From DASQWC01 sp035640475 (lineage in GTDB: Bacteria > Actinomycetota > JAICYB01), in NCBI GenBank assembly GCA_035640475.1, contig DASQWC010000141.1:1-20192 (forward strand): DNA of 20,192 nucleotides. The letters run 5' to 3'. Position 1 is the stretch's first letter; each line of letters starts with the position of its first letter. The notes beneath the pieces were generated by a model that was not told the origin of the DNA, did not search any database, and saw only the letters and a list, made by a program, of their open reading frames with translations. Positions 1 to 6,293 of this stretch are shown here, piece after piece. Position numbers and translations under genes: made by a program.

Positions 1-1
1 T

Positions 2-985
2 GCGTCAAAGCCCGACCGTGTCCACAGCGTGATCACGATGACGGGGGCGGCGCGGTTCGTTTCCGCTTCCGACTATCCCATCGGACGGTCAACCGAGCAG
101 TTCGAAGAGCTGATCGATCTCGCGACCGCGGGCTGGGGCACTTCTCTGGGGGCGGCCATGGTCGCGCCGAGCATGTCGAACGACCAGGCTTTCTTGACGC
201 GGATGGCGAAACTTCAGCGGGCGATCTCGCCTGCCGCAGAGATCCGCGCGTTCCTGCAGTCGGACCTCGACTACGACGTTCGGCATCTGCTTCCGTCCGT
301 CCGGTGCCCGGCGCTCGTGCTCCACGCTGAAGAGAACTCGGTATGGCCCGTCGAGTATGCGCGTTATCTCGCCGAGCGGATTCCCGGGGCGCGCCTAGAG
401 ATCTTCCCCGGCTCGGATATTTTTCTTCTCTATCAGCATGAGCGAACTCTCCTGCCGATGATCGAGGAGTTCTTGACCGGAGAGAGGCGTTTCTATCATG
501 CCGAGCGCGTGCTGGCGACCGTGCTCTTCACCGACATCGTAGGTTCGACCGAGCGGGCATCAGCGCTGGGCGACCCGGCGTGGCGCGCGGAGCTCGAGCG
601 GCACGACGGCATCGCGGCGCGTGCCGTCGAGCGATTCGGCGGCCGGCTCGTTAAGTCGACCGGCGACGGTGTGGTCGTGACCTTCGACGGTCCGGGCAGG
701 GCGATTGGATGCGCGCAGACTCTTATCTCCGAGCTCGAACGCGCCGATCTGCCGATCCGCGCCGGCGTGCACACTGGAGAGATCGAACTTCGACCCGACG
801 GCGACATCGGCGGGATCGCCGTGAACATCGGCGCGCGTATCATGAGTATCGCGTCGCCCGGTGAAGTGCTGGTTTCGCGCACCGTTCGGGATCTTGTGTC
901 CGGTTCAGGCATCGAGTTTGACGCGCGGGGGACTCATCATCTGAAGGGTGTCTCCGACGAATGGGAAATACTGGCTGTGGTGTAG
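2..985 (+). CDS. alpha/beta-hydrolase - class III adenylate cyclase fusion, 5' partial
   Basis: The frame is open to the window edge, and its first residues (KPDRV) align inside the hydrolase domain of the two paralogues downstream (YPDRV), so the N-terminal part lies outside the window. What remains is the C-terminal half of an alpha/beta-hydrolase fold followed by a complete class III nucleotide cyclase domain. The cyclase shows FTDIVGST (metal Asp), KSTGDG (substrate Lys and second metal Asp), an Asp seven residues before the transition-state position, and AVNIGAR with the canonical Asn and Arg. It should make cAMP from ATP. Mycobacterial Rv1900c has the same domain order. The hydrolase part lacks two triad members: the acid position is Asn (EEN) and the His position is Ile (GSDI). 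A weak attC-like site follows at 1059. The family assignment is firm; the ligand or signal sensed is unknown. Confidence 0.88.
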   Translation, partial: ASKPDRVHSVITMTGAARFVSASDYPIGRSTEQFEELIDLATAGWGTSLGAAMVAPSMSNDQAFLTRMAKLQRAISPAAEIRAFLQSDLDYDVRHLLPSVRCPALVLHAEENSVWPVEYARYLAERIPGARLEIFPGSDIFLLYQHERTLLPMIEEFLTGERRFYHAERVLATVLFTDIVGSTERASALGDPAWRAELERHDGIAARAVERFGGRLVKSTGDGVVVTFDGPGRAIGCAQTLISELERADLPIRAGVHTGEIELRPDGDIGGIAVNIGARIMSIASPGEVLVSRTVRDLVSGSGIEFDARGTHHLKGVSDEWEILAVV

Positions 986-1058
986 CTTGACGCCGACTGA
1001 CCGCGACGACGTGGACGCAGCGGGAATCCATGAGGGGAACGAGCGGTTCAAGCAGGCC

Positions 1059-1120
1059 GTCTAAGAAGCGGACGACTCTCCGCGCCGCTTCGATCGCCGC
1101 TCAGATCCAAGTCGTTGCAC
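1059..1120 (+). repeat. weak attC-like site (copy 1)
   Basis: The right arm resembles the attC 3' half: CCGCTCAG at 1097-1104 and a terminal GTTGCAC at 1114-1120 (consensus GTTRRRY, one mismatch). AGCGG (1067-1071) pairs with CCGCT (1097-1101) and CG with CG, leaving the same single extrahelical A (1072) seen in better copies. The left arm does not align with the other five copies; GTCTAAG at 1059 is only a candidate R'' box. It lies 74 bp after the stop of the first cyclase gene. This is the least certain copy. Confidence 0.35.
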
Positions 1121-1142
1121 GGACTGCGGACTCGCTCGCACA

Positions 1143-1640
1143 TCACCGACTGGAGCGAGCCGTGCTGCGTTCGGCGATCGCCTTGATTCGTTCCAGGGTC
1201 TGCCGCATATGAGGGCGGAGGTCGGCGTGATGGCGCAGGAGGGTGCGCATTATGAGGTTGACGGGGAAGGCTGGCAGACGGTGGATCTCGTATGACTGGC
1301 GGACGATCGTGCCACGCTCAGATGGCTCGAGCTTGTAGCGCCACGTGGTTGAGTCCTTGTTGAGGAGGTCGGGAAGCGTCCGGAAGGCGAACTCGCGTCC
1401 CGAATCGGCAGCCACCACCTCGACCAGACGGGACCAGCGGACGATTCCCGACCGGTTGTAACCGCGGAAACGCGCACCCTCCCGAGCGTGTGTCGCGCCG
1501 TTCAGCCACTTGCACCGCCGGCATTCTGGGCTCCACTCACCCGTGCGGGTGACGTCGGTAACCAGGTCATAGACATCTTGTGGCGACGCCTCGATGCGTA
1601 GCTCGGCCTCGCCGGTCATGCGCATGTCCATCGCGATCAT
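1143..1640 (-). CDS. SRPBCC (START/polyketide cyclase-like) family protein
   Basis: About 165 residues with the SRPBCC helix-grip pattern: a first beta strand (GEAELRIEASPQDVYDLVTD), a variable middle containing RFRGYNRSG, a W-rich strand (STTWRYKLEP) and a long C-terminal helix (LERIKAIAERS). Members bind small hydrophobic ligands in a deep cavity; no specific substrate can be inferred. Two Cys (PECRRCKW) sit near residue 35. ATG 1640 is used here, but ATG 1631 is equally good because GGGAAGG on the minus strand lies 9 nt upstream of it. The gene runs opposite to the cyclases and overlaps the tail of the VOC fragment upstream. Confidence 0.75.
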   Translation of the reverse strand: MIAMDMRMTGEAELRIEASPQDVYDLVTDVTRTGEWSPECRRCKWLNGATHAREGARFRGYNRSGIVRWSRLVEVVAADSGREFAFRTLPDLLNKDSTTWRYKLEPSERGTIVRQSYEIHRLPAFPVNLIMRTLLRHHADLRPHMRQTLERIKAIAERSTARSSR

Positions 1641-1863
1641 CCTTCCCTGTCTTCGTCCAGCACACCTCACCGTCCATGCCCTGCGGGTCTTTGAAGTGGA
1701 CGCACAGGGCCACGCCGAAGTCCTGGATCTCCCCTTCGGAGGCTCCGATCTTCACGAGGGTGTCGCGAAAGGCTCGCAGCGAGCCCTCGTCGGGAGCGGA
1801 GAGCGCCAGGTGGTCGAGGCGCCCCCTGTTGACTCGACGTCTCGTCGCTCCAGATCTAGTCAA
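1567..1863 (-). pseudogene. VOC (glyoxalase-like) C-terminal fragment
   Basis: Residues from about 15 (RLDHLALSAPDE) to about 65 (HFKDPQGMDGEVCW) match the second beta-alpha-beta-beta-beta module of a VOC superfamily protein, ending in the typical DP.GM.GEV strand. The first module is absent. The frame opens at TTG 1863 and is closed by a stop at 1876-1878 just upstream, so nothing upstream in this frame restores it. A VOC protein needs two modules, so this is probably a truncated remnant, though a homodimer of single modules cannot be excluded. Its tail overlaps the start of the SRPBCC gene by about 70 nt in another frame. Confidence 0.6.
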
Positions 1864-1883
1864 TAAAGTGAACCTCTATCGAT

Positions 1884-1898
1884 TATAGTGTTACTATA
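1884..1898. promoter_or_regulatory. 15-bp palindrome, candidate TetR operator overlapping -10 box
   Basis: The sequence is TATAGT-GTT-ACTATA, a perfect inverted repeat of 6-bp arms in an AT-rich patch of an otherwise GC-rich region. It ends 5 nt before the ATG of the TetR gene. TACTAT at 1892-1897 fits an actinobacterial TANNNT -10 box spaced 6 nt from the start codon, so the transcript would be leaderless. On the minus strand TATAAT (1887-1882) could serve as a -10 for the VOC fragment and SRPBCC gene. Autoregulation by the adjacent repressor is inferred from position. Confidence 0.6.
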
Positions 1899-1903
1899 CC
1901 GAT

Positions 1904-2545
1904 ATGGCTCGACCTGTCAAGAGGCGCCCCTACTCATCGCCCGTCCGCGAGACGCGCGCTCGCCAAACGCGGGAGCAGATTGCAGGCGCGGCCCGACGGC
2001 TCTTCGCCCAACACGGATACACCGCGACGACCATCGAGGCCATCGCCGAGGCCGCGGGGGTCGCCGTTCAGACCGTGTATGCCGCCTTCGGCACCAAGCG
2101 CGCGATCCTCTGGTCGCTGCTCGAGACGGCGGTGGCCGGCGACGCCGAGCCTCGGACGCTTCTCGAGCGCGCGCGCGAGGAGCTTGCGGATTGTCCTGAC
2201 GCGGCGGAGCGTCTGCGGCGGATCGTCGCCTTCGGTCGGCGAGCGATGGATCGGTCGGCGGACATTCACCGCGTGATGCGCGAGGCGGCCGCAGCGGATC
2301 GTGAGGTGCGGCGGGCGCTCGAGGATGCCGAACACCGGAGATACCAGGACGCACAGGATTTCGTCGGGCTCGTCGCAGGGAGTGATGGTCTTTCGGATAG
2401 CTTGAGCCTGCGGGAGGCTACGGACCTATTCTTCGCCTTGGCGGGGTACGGCCCCTACGAGGATCTGGTCGTCCGTCGGAGCTGGCCGGGAGAGCGCTAC
2501 GACCGCTGGATCGTGGCAGCGCTCCGGGCCGTCTTGATCAGGTAG
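1904..2545 (+). CDS. TetR/AcrR family transcriptional regulator
   Basis: 213 residues. Residues about 17-63 form the TetR N-terminal DNA-binding domain: RARQTREQIAGAARRLFAQHGY, then TTIEAIAEAAGVAVQTVYAAFGTKRAILWSLL, with the usual helix-turn-helix and the VYAAFGTK end of the recognition helix. The C-terminal helices are the variable ligand-binding and dimerisation part and give no ligand clue. The ATG at 1904 is supported by a -10-like TACTAT 6 nt upstream. The palindrome at 1884-1898 is a likely operator. Likely targets are itself and the divergent SRPBCC/VOC unit; this is inferred from layout. An attC-like repeat follows 70 nt after the stop. Confidence 0.9.
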   Translation: MARPVKRRPYSSPVRETRARQTREQIAGAARRLFAQHGYTATTIEAIAEAAGVAVQTVYAAFGTKRAILWSLLETAVAGDAEPRTLLERAREELADCPDAAERLRRIVAFGRRAMDRSADIHRVMREAAAADREVRRALEDAEHRRYQDAQDFVGLVAGSDGLSDSLSLREATDLFFALAGYGPYEDLVVRRSWPGERYDRWIVAALRAVLIR

Positions 2546-2615
2546 TGAGGGTCCTCCGCTGGGAATGGAGGGATCCGTCCATCCCCGTAGGGTCAGTCGT
2601 CACGGATAGCGCGCC

Positions 2616-2682
2616 GTACCACTCGTCGCTGCACCCGACCACTCGCTACGCTCGTGGCGGGTGAGCGCCAAAGTCGTCATGC
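2616..2682 (+). repeat. attC-like site (copy 2)
   Basis: Left arm: GTACCAC (2616-2622) then TCGTCGCTGCACCCGAC (2623-2639). Right arm: CGGGTGAGC (2658-2666) to GTCATGC (2676-2682). CACCCG (2632-2637) pairs with CGGGTG (2658-2663), A2638 is extrahelical, and CCAC (2639-2642) pairs with GTGG (2654-2657); CGCT/AGCG extends the stem outward past an unpaired G2631. The outer heptamers match each other poorly, but GTCATGC is the exact reverse complement of the R'' box (GCATGAC) at the far end of the following cassette. Inferred crossover lies between 2676 and 2677. Confidence 0.68.
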
Positions 2683-2755
2683 GGATGATTTGAAGAGGAA
2701 GAGAGACAAAAGCGGTGAGATTCACCGTTGGTTTCTTCCAAATTGCTGATAGCAC

Positions 2756-4096
2756 ATGACGGGATCGCTCCAGACGGAAACGAAGTACGCAACATGCGGC
2801 GAAGTCCACATTGCCTACCAGGTCGTGGGAAGCGGCCCACCCGACCTGGTCCTTGTTCCCGGATTCGTCAGCAACGTCGAACTGGTCTGGGATCTACCCG
2901 GCGCCCGGAGATCCTTGGAACAACTTGCTGCGTTCTCGAGGCTGATCACGTTCGATAAGCGCGGAACGGGGTTGTCTGACCGTGACGTAGGCGCTCCAAG
3001 TCTTGAGGAAAGAATGGACGATGTTCGCGCTGTGATGGACGCCGCCGGCTCGAAGCAGGCCGCGCTAATGGGCGTCGGGGATGGCGGACCGTTGTGCCTG
3101 CTCTTCGCCGCGACCTATCCAGACCGGGTCAGCGCGCTGGTTCTCTACCACACGTTCGCTCGACTGAGCACAACGGAGGGATATCCGATAGGAGTTCCTC
3201 GCGAGCAACTCCTGTCGTTTGCCGAATGGGTGAAGAAGCATTGGGGAAGTGGTCGCACCTACCTCATGGTCGCTGTGCCTGAATCGGCCCGAGATCAGCC
3301 GGAGCTTGTTTCGTCGTTTGCGCGTTTGGAGCGGCAATCTGCGAGTCCCAGCACTGTCGGTCGCATCTTCGAACTGTATGCAGATCTTGACGTGAGGAAC
3401 ATACTTCCCGCCGTACAGGCGTCCGCGGTAGTCCTGACACGCGAAGACGACCCGTCTGTGCCCGCGGAATGTGGCACGTACTTGGCTCGCAACCTACCCA
3501 ACGCGAAGCTGCTCGAGATGCCGACCAGCGAGCAGCCGGTGTGGACGGGGGATTTCAAGGCAATGGATGTGGTGCAAGAGTTTCTTACCGGAGCGCGGCC
3601 GGTACATGACAAGGACCGGGTGTTGGCTACCGTGCTCTACACGGACTTCGTCGATTCGACGGTACAGGTGGCGAGTAAGGGCGACCGCAAGTGGCGTGAT
3701 GTTCTGGAAGCGCATGACCTCATGGTCGACAAGATCGTCCACGCTTACGAGGGACGCCTGGTGAAGTCGACCGGCGACGGTATCCTGGCGACCTTTGACG
3801 GCCCGGCGCGCGCGGTCCGGTGCGCACTTGAGATTCGGGAGTCACTCTCCACGCTTGGAGTCGAGATGCGTGCGGGCTTGCATTCGGGCGAGATTGAGTT
3901 GCGCGGCAACGACATTGCGGGCATAGCCGTCCACATCGCGAGCCGCGTGAATGACCTCGCGGGTCCAGGAGAGGTTCTCGCCTCACGAACGGTCGCCGAC
4001 CTCGTGTTGGGGTCGGAAATAGTCCTCCAAGAGCGCGGGATCCAAAGACTGAAAGGTGTCCCTGGAGAATGGGAAGTCTATTCCGTCATCCGGTAG
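2756..4096 (+). CDS. alpha/beta-hydrolase - class III adenylate cyclase fusion, hydrolase triad lost
   Basis: 446 residues. Residues about 8-280 form an alpha/beta-hydrolase fold (VHIAYQVVG, LVLVPGF, DKRGTGLSD, AATYPDRV). The nucleophile elbow reads GVGDGG, so the catalytic Ser is Gly108; the acid Asp232 is kept, and the His position is Gln260. It should therefore not hydrolyse esters by the normal mechanism and may be a ligand-binding sensor. Residues about 287-446 are a class III cyclase: metal Asp297 and Asp341, Lys337 and Asp386 for adenine, Arg397 of the transition-state pair, with His393 where Asn is usual. The expected product is cAMP. The ATG at 2756 aligns with the paralogue downstream; no clear ribosome-binding site is visible. 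The gene fills an inferred integron cassette and looks less GC-rich than the housekeeping genes. Confidence 0.9.
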   Translation: MTGSLQTETKYATCGEVHIAYQVVGSGPPDLVLVPGFVSNVELVWDLPGARRSLEQLAAFSRLITFDKRGTGLSDRDVGAPSLEERMDDVRAVMDAAGSKQAALMGVGDGGPLCLLFAATYPDRVSALVLYHTFARLSTTEGYPIGVPREQLLSFAEWVKKHWGSGRTYLMVAVPESARDQPELVSSFARLERQSASPSTVGRIFELYADLDVRNILPAVQASAVVLTREDDPSVPAECGTYLARNLPNAKLLEMPTSEQPVWTGDFKAMDVVQEFLTGARPVHDKDRVLATVLYTDFVDSTVQVASKGDRKWRDVLEAHDLMVDKIVHAYEGRLVKSTGDGILATFDGPARAVRCALEIRESLSTLGVEMRAGLHSGEIELRGNDIAGIAVHIASRVNDLAGPGEVLASRTVADLVLGSEIVLQERGIQRLKGVPGEWEVYSVIR

Positions 4097-4115
4097 GGGA
4101 AGGACCTTCGACGCC

Positions 4116-4181
4116 GCATGACTCGCTGCAGGAGCCGACGTGAGCTGCGCTCGCGCGGCTCAGCAGCAAGAGTCCTTATGC
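4116..4181 (+). repeat. attC-like site (copy 3)
   Basis: Begins 20 nt after the cyclase stop codon. Left arm GCATGAC (4116-4122) then TCGCTGCAGGAGCCGAC; right arm CGGCTCAGC (4156-4164) to CTTATGC (4175-4181). The hairpin is nearly perfect: GCTGC (4125-4129) with GCAGC (4163-4167), GAGCCG (4132-4137) with CGGCTC (4156-4161), A4138 extrahelical, CG with CG, a T-G wobble, then GAGC (4142-4145) with GCTC (4149-4152) round a 3-nt loop. The terminal boxes match each other 5 of 7. The last six bases (TTATGC) exactly complement the R'' box at 5645 of the next cassette. Confidence 0.75.
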
Positions 4182-4216
4182 CGCTGGAGGCGGCGTTCTC
4201 CCGATACCAGCAGTAG

Positions 4217-4242
4217 CCTGCACGGTAGCAACGTCGTGCAGG
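4217..4242. repeat. 8-bp inverted repeat in the leader of the third cyclase gene
   Basis: CCTGCACG (4217-4224) and CGTGCAGG (4235-4242) are perfect inverted repeats with a 10-nt loop, ending 29 nt before the start codon at 4272. There is no T-tract after it, so it is not a typical terminator. It could be an operator or an RNA hairpin affecting translation, or a remnant of another recombination site. Function unknown. Confidence 0.5.
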
Positions 4243-4271
4243 TGCCTAGCTAAGGGTGACGACCCCGTGGG

Positions 4272-5621
4272 ATGGGCAGCGAAATGACAGCCACGCCCAC
4301 AACGAAGTACGCGCGCTCCTCGGATGTGCATATCGCTTACCAGGTCTTCGGCGACGGACCCCACGATCTTGTCTTGGTTCCCGGTTTCGTGTCCCACGTT
4401 GAGTACGGGTGGGAGAATCCGCTATTCACTCACTTCCTTGAGCGACTGGCGTCGTTTGCACGGGTAGTCATCTTCGACAAGCGTGGGACCGGGATGTCCG
4501 ACGGCATCGCGCCCGGGACGATGCCGTCCCTGGAAGAACGTATGGACGACGCCCGTGCGGTGATGGATGCCGCCGGCGTGCATCGGGCGACCTTGTACGG
4601 AATCTCCGAGGGCGGGCCGATGGCCATCCTGTTCGCGGCAACCTATCCCGACCGAGTCGAACGGCTGGTCTTGTACGGGTGCTGGATCAAGCGGCTGCGG
4701 GCAACTGATTGGCCTCACGGACCCACACTCGAGGAGCACGAGGAGTTCACGAGGCAGTTCGAGGCGGGGTGGGGGGAGGCCGTTGGAGCCGAACTCTGGG
4801 CGCCGAGCCTTGCGCATCTGCCTGAGTTCCGTGAACAGTGGGCGAGGTTCCTGCGGATCGCGGCGAGCCCCGGTGTGGTGGGGACTCTGTTTCGGATGAA
4901 CCGCAGCATCGATATGCGATCGATCTTGCCTTCGGTCCGTGTCCCGACATTGGTGATCCACCGAGCGGGCGATCGGGTCGTCCCTGTGGGTCAGGGACGA
5001 TACGCAGCCGAGCAGATCCCCAACGCCAACTACGTGGAGCTCCCCGGCGAGGACCACCTCCCTTTGGACGTGGACGTCATTGCCGACGAGATCGAGGAGT
5101 TCGTCACGGGCGTGCGGCCCGACCCGCAGGCCGACCGCGTGCTCGCGACCGTGATGTTCACCGACTTCGTTGGCTCGACCCCCAAGGCGTCCGAGAGCGG
5201 TGACCGGCGTTGGAGAGAGTTGCTCGACCGGCACGACGATTTGGTCGAGCGAGAGCTCGTTCGCTTCCGCGGCCGTCGAGTGAAGGGAACGGGTGACGGG
5301 GTACTCGCGACCTTCGACGGCCCGGCACGCGCCGTTCGCTGCGCGCAGGCTCTCCTTGCGGGCGTTCGCCCCTTGGGGTTGGGGCTCGATCTACGCGCCG
5401 GCCTTCACACCGGAGAGATCGACCTTCGGGCCGACGACGTCTCGGGCATCGCCGTTCATGTCGCCAGTCGGATCGCGGAGCTGGCGGGTCCGGGAGAGGT
5501 GCTCGTCTCGCGGACCGTCACAGACCTGGTGGCCGGGTCGGGACTGACGTTCGTCGAGAAGGGCGACGTCGCGCTTCGGGGCGTACCTGGACGTTGGCAG
5601 CTCTACGCCGTGAAGCGATGA
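4272..5621 (+). CDS. alpha/beta-hydrolase - class III adenylate cyclase fusion, hydrolase triad intact
   Basis: 449 residues, a close paralogue of the upstream gene. The hydrolase domain (about 18-280) keeps a full triad by alignment: Ser112 in GISEGG, Asp234 in HRAGDRVV and His262 in GEDH. Class III cyclase domain (about 287-449): metal Asp298 and Asp342, Lys338 and Asp389 for adenine recognition, Arg400, with His396 in place of the usual transition-state Asn. It probably makes cAMP, perhaps in response to a small molecule bound or cleaved by the hydrolase domain; that link is inferred. ATG 4284 is an alternative start that fits the paralogue length slightly better. The gene occupies an inferred integron cassette and is followed 23 nt later by an attC-like repeat. 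Confidence 0.9.
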   Translation: MGSEMTATPTTKYARSSDVHIAYQVFGDGPHDLVLVPGFVSHVEYGWENPLFTHFLERLASFARVVIFDKRGTGMSDGIAPGTMPSLEERMDDARAVMDAAGVHRATLYGISEGGPMAILFAATYPDRVERLVLYGCWIKRLRATDWPHGPTLEEHEEFTRQFEAGWGEAVGAELWAPSLAHLPEFREQWARFLRIAASPGVVGTLFRMNRSIDMRSILPSVRVPTLVIHRAGDRVVPVGQGRYAAEQIPNANYVELPGEDHLPLDVDVIADEIEEFVTGVRPDPQADRVLATVMFTDFVGSTPKASESGDRRWRELLDRHDDLVERELVRFRGRRVKGTGDGVLATFDGPARAVRCAQALLAGVRPLGLGLDLRAGLHTGEIDLRADDVSGIAVHVASRIAELAGPGEVLVSRTVTDLVAGSGLTFVEKGDVALRGVPGRWQLYAVKR

Positions 5622-5644
5622 GCAGAGCGGGGCCATTCGGCACG

Positions 5645-5714
5645 GCATAACTCGCCGCAGCACATGACCTCGCTCGCTGCGTTCGTCCGCGCTAAGCATC
5701 ATTGTGTGTTAGCG
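5645..5714 (+). repeat. attC-like site with decayed stem (copy 4)
   Basis: Left arm GCATAAC (5645-5651) then TCGCCGCAGCACATGAC (5652-5668) aligns without gaps with the other copies. The right arm CGCTAAGCATCA (5690-5701) to GTTAGCG (5708-5714) aligns with copy 3. Pairing between its two inner arms is poor (about 5 of 12), so the hairpin looks degraded or hybrid. CGCTAA (5690-5695) and TTAGCG (5709-5714) form a small separate inverted repeat. GCATAAC exactly complements TTATGC at the start of the same cassette (4176-4181). The next gene starts at 5715, directly after the site. Confidence 0.55.
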
Positions 5715-6182
5715 ATGGCTACTCTTCACCTGATGGTGGGCCTTCCATGTGCAGTGAAGACGACGCTGGCTCGAACGCTCGAAACTGAGCATTCAGCAAT
5801 GCGACTGACGACTGACGAATGGCACTTGCGCCTGTTTGGTCAAGACGCTGAGGATCCTGAGCACAACGCCAGGCACAGTCTGATTGAGTCGCTCCTTTGG
5901 GAGGTGGCTAGCCGAGCGCTTGCATTGGGAAATGACGTGACACTTGACTTCGGGTTTTGGGCACGTGAGGAGCGGGAAGATTACCGCTCACGAGCAAAGC
6001 AGCTTGGCGCGAGCACCGAAGTGCATTTCCTTGATGTCTCCCCCGAAGAGCTGTATAGGCGAGTGGCTCGAAGGAACTCACAGCCTTCAACATCATCCTT
6101 TCAAATCCCTGAAGGAATGATGAAGCGATGGATTGCCCTCTTCGAGAAGCCGACGCCCGATGAATTGCGGCGCAGAGACTAA
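5715..6182 (+). CDS. P-loop (AAA-type / zeta-like) small-molecule kinase family protein
   Basis: 155 residues. The N-terminus LHLMVGLPCAVKTTLA is a Walker A segment; the rest (RLTTDEWHLRLFG, VTLDFGFWAREERE, VHFLDVSPEELYRRVARRN) is typical of stand-alone P-loop kinases annotated as ATP-binding or AAA family proteins, with an LID-like Arg-rich helix. Such proteins phosphorylate small molecules; the substrate is not evident. The Gly that normally precedes the Walker A Lys is Val here, which may weaken nucleotide binding. The frame is open upstream to 5664, but ATG 5715 is chosen because the family starts there and the upstream codons lie inside the attC-like site. G+C is visibly lower than in the flanks (33 of 60 at 5881-5940), consistent with horizontal origin. 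Confidence 0.8.
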   Translation: MATLHLMVGLPCAVKTTLARTLETEHSAMRLTTDEWHLRLFGQDAEDPEHNARHSLIESLLWEVASRALALGNDVTLDFGFWAREEREDYRSRAKQLGASTEVHFLDVSPEELYRRVARRNSQPSTSSFQIPEGMMKRWIALFEKPTPDELRRRD

Positions 6183-6207
6183 CCACGAGAGGCGGTGTGA
6201 CTGCGCT

Positions 6208-6281
6208 GCCCAACTCGGCGCAGGAGCCGACCGCCGCGAGCTTCGCGCGCTTGCGGCGGCTCAGCGCCCCAACCGTTGGGC
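6208..6281 (+). repeat. attC (59-be) site, best copy (copy 5)
   Basis: Outer boxes GCCCAAC (6208-6214) and GTTGGGC (6275-6281) fit RYYYAAC/GTTRRRY exactly and extend to a perfect 9-bp inverted repeat (6206-6214 with 6275-6283). Inside, GGCGC (6217-6221) pairs with GCGCC (6264-6268), GAGCCG (6224-6229) with CGGCTC (6257-6262), A6230 is extrahelical, and CCGC (6231-6234) pairs with GCGG (6253-6256). This is the R''-L''-loop-L'-R' plan of integron attC sites, with the same bulged A that I recall in the aadA1 cassette site. It starts 26 nt after the kinase stop, and the cupin ATG follows 12 nt after it. Crossover inferred between 6275 and 6276. Confidence 0.82.
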
Positions 6282-6293
6282 AGACGGAGAGCT

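Noticed and set aside
2549..2585. Imperfect hairpins after tetR (TCCTCC/GGAGG and GGGAT/ATCCC) as a terminator
   Set aside because: There is no T-tract and the stems are short and interrupted, so I do not call a rho-independent terminator.
4422..5234. 270-codon minus-strand frame over the third cyclase
   Set aside because: The cyclase frame is fully supported by domain motifs; the antisense product has none.
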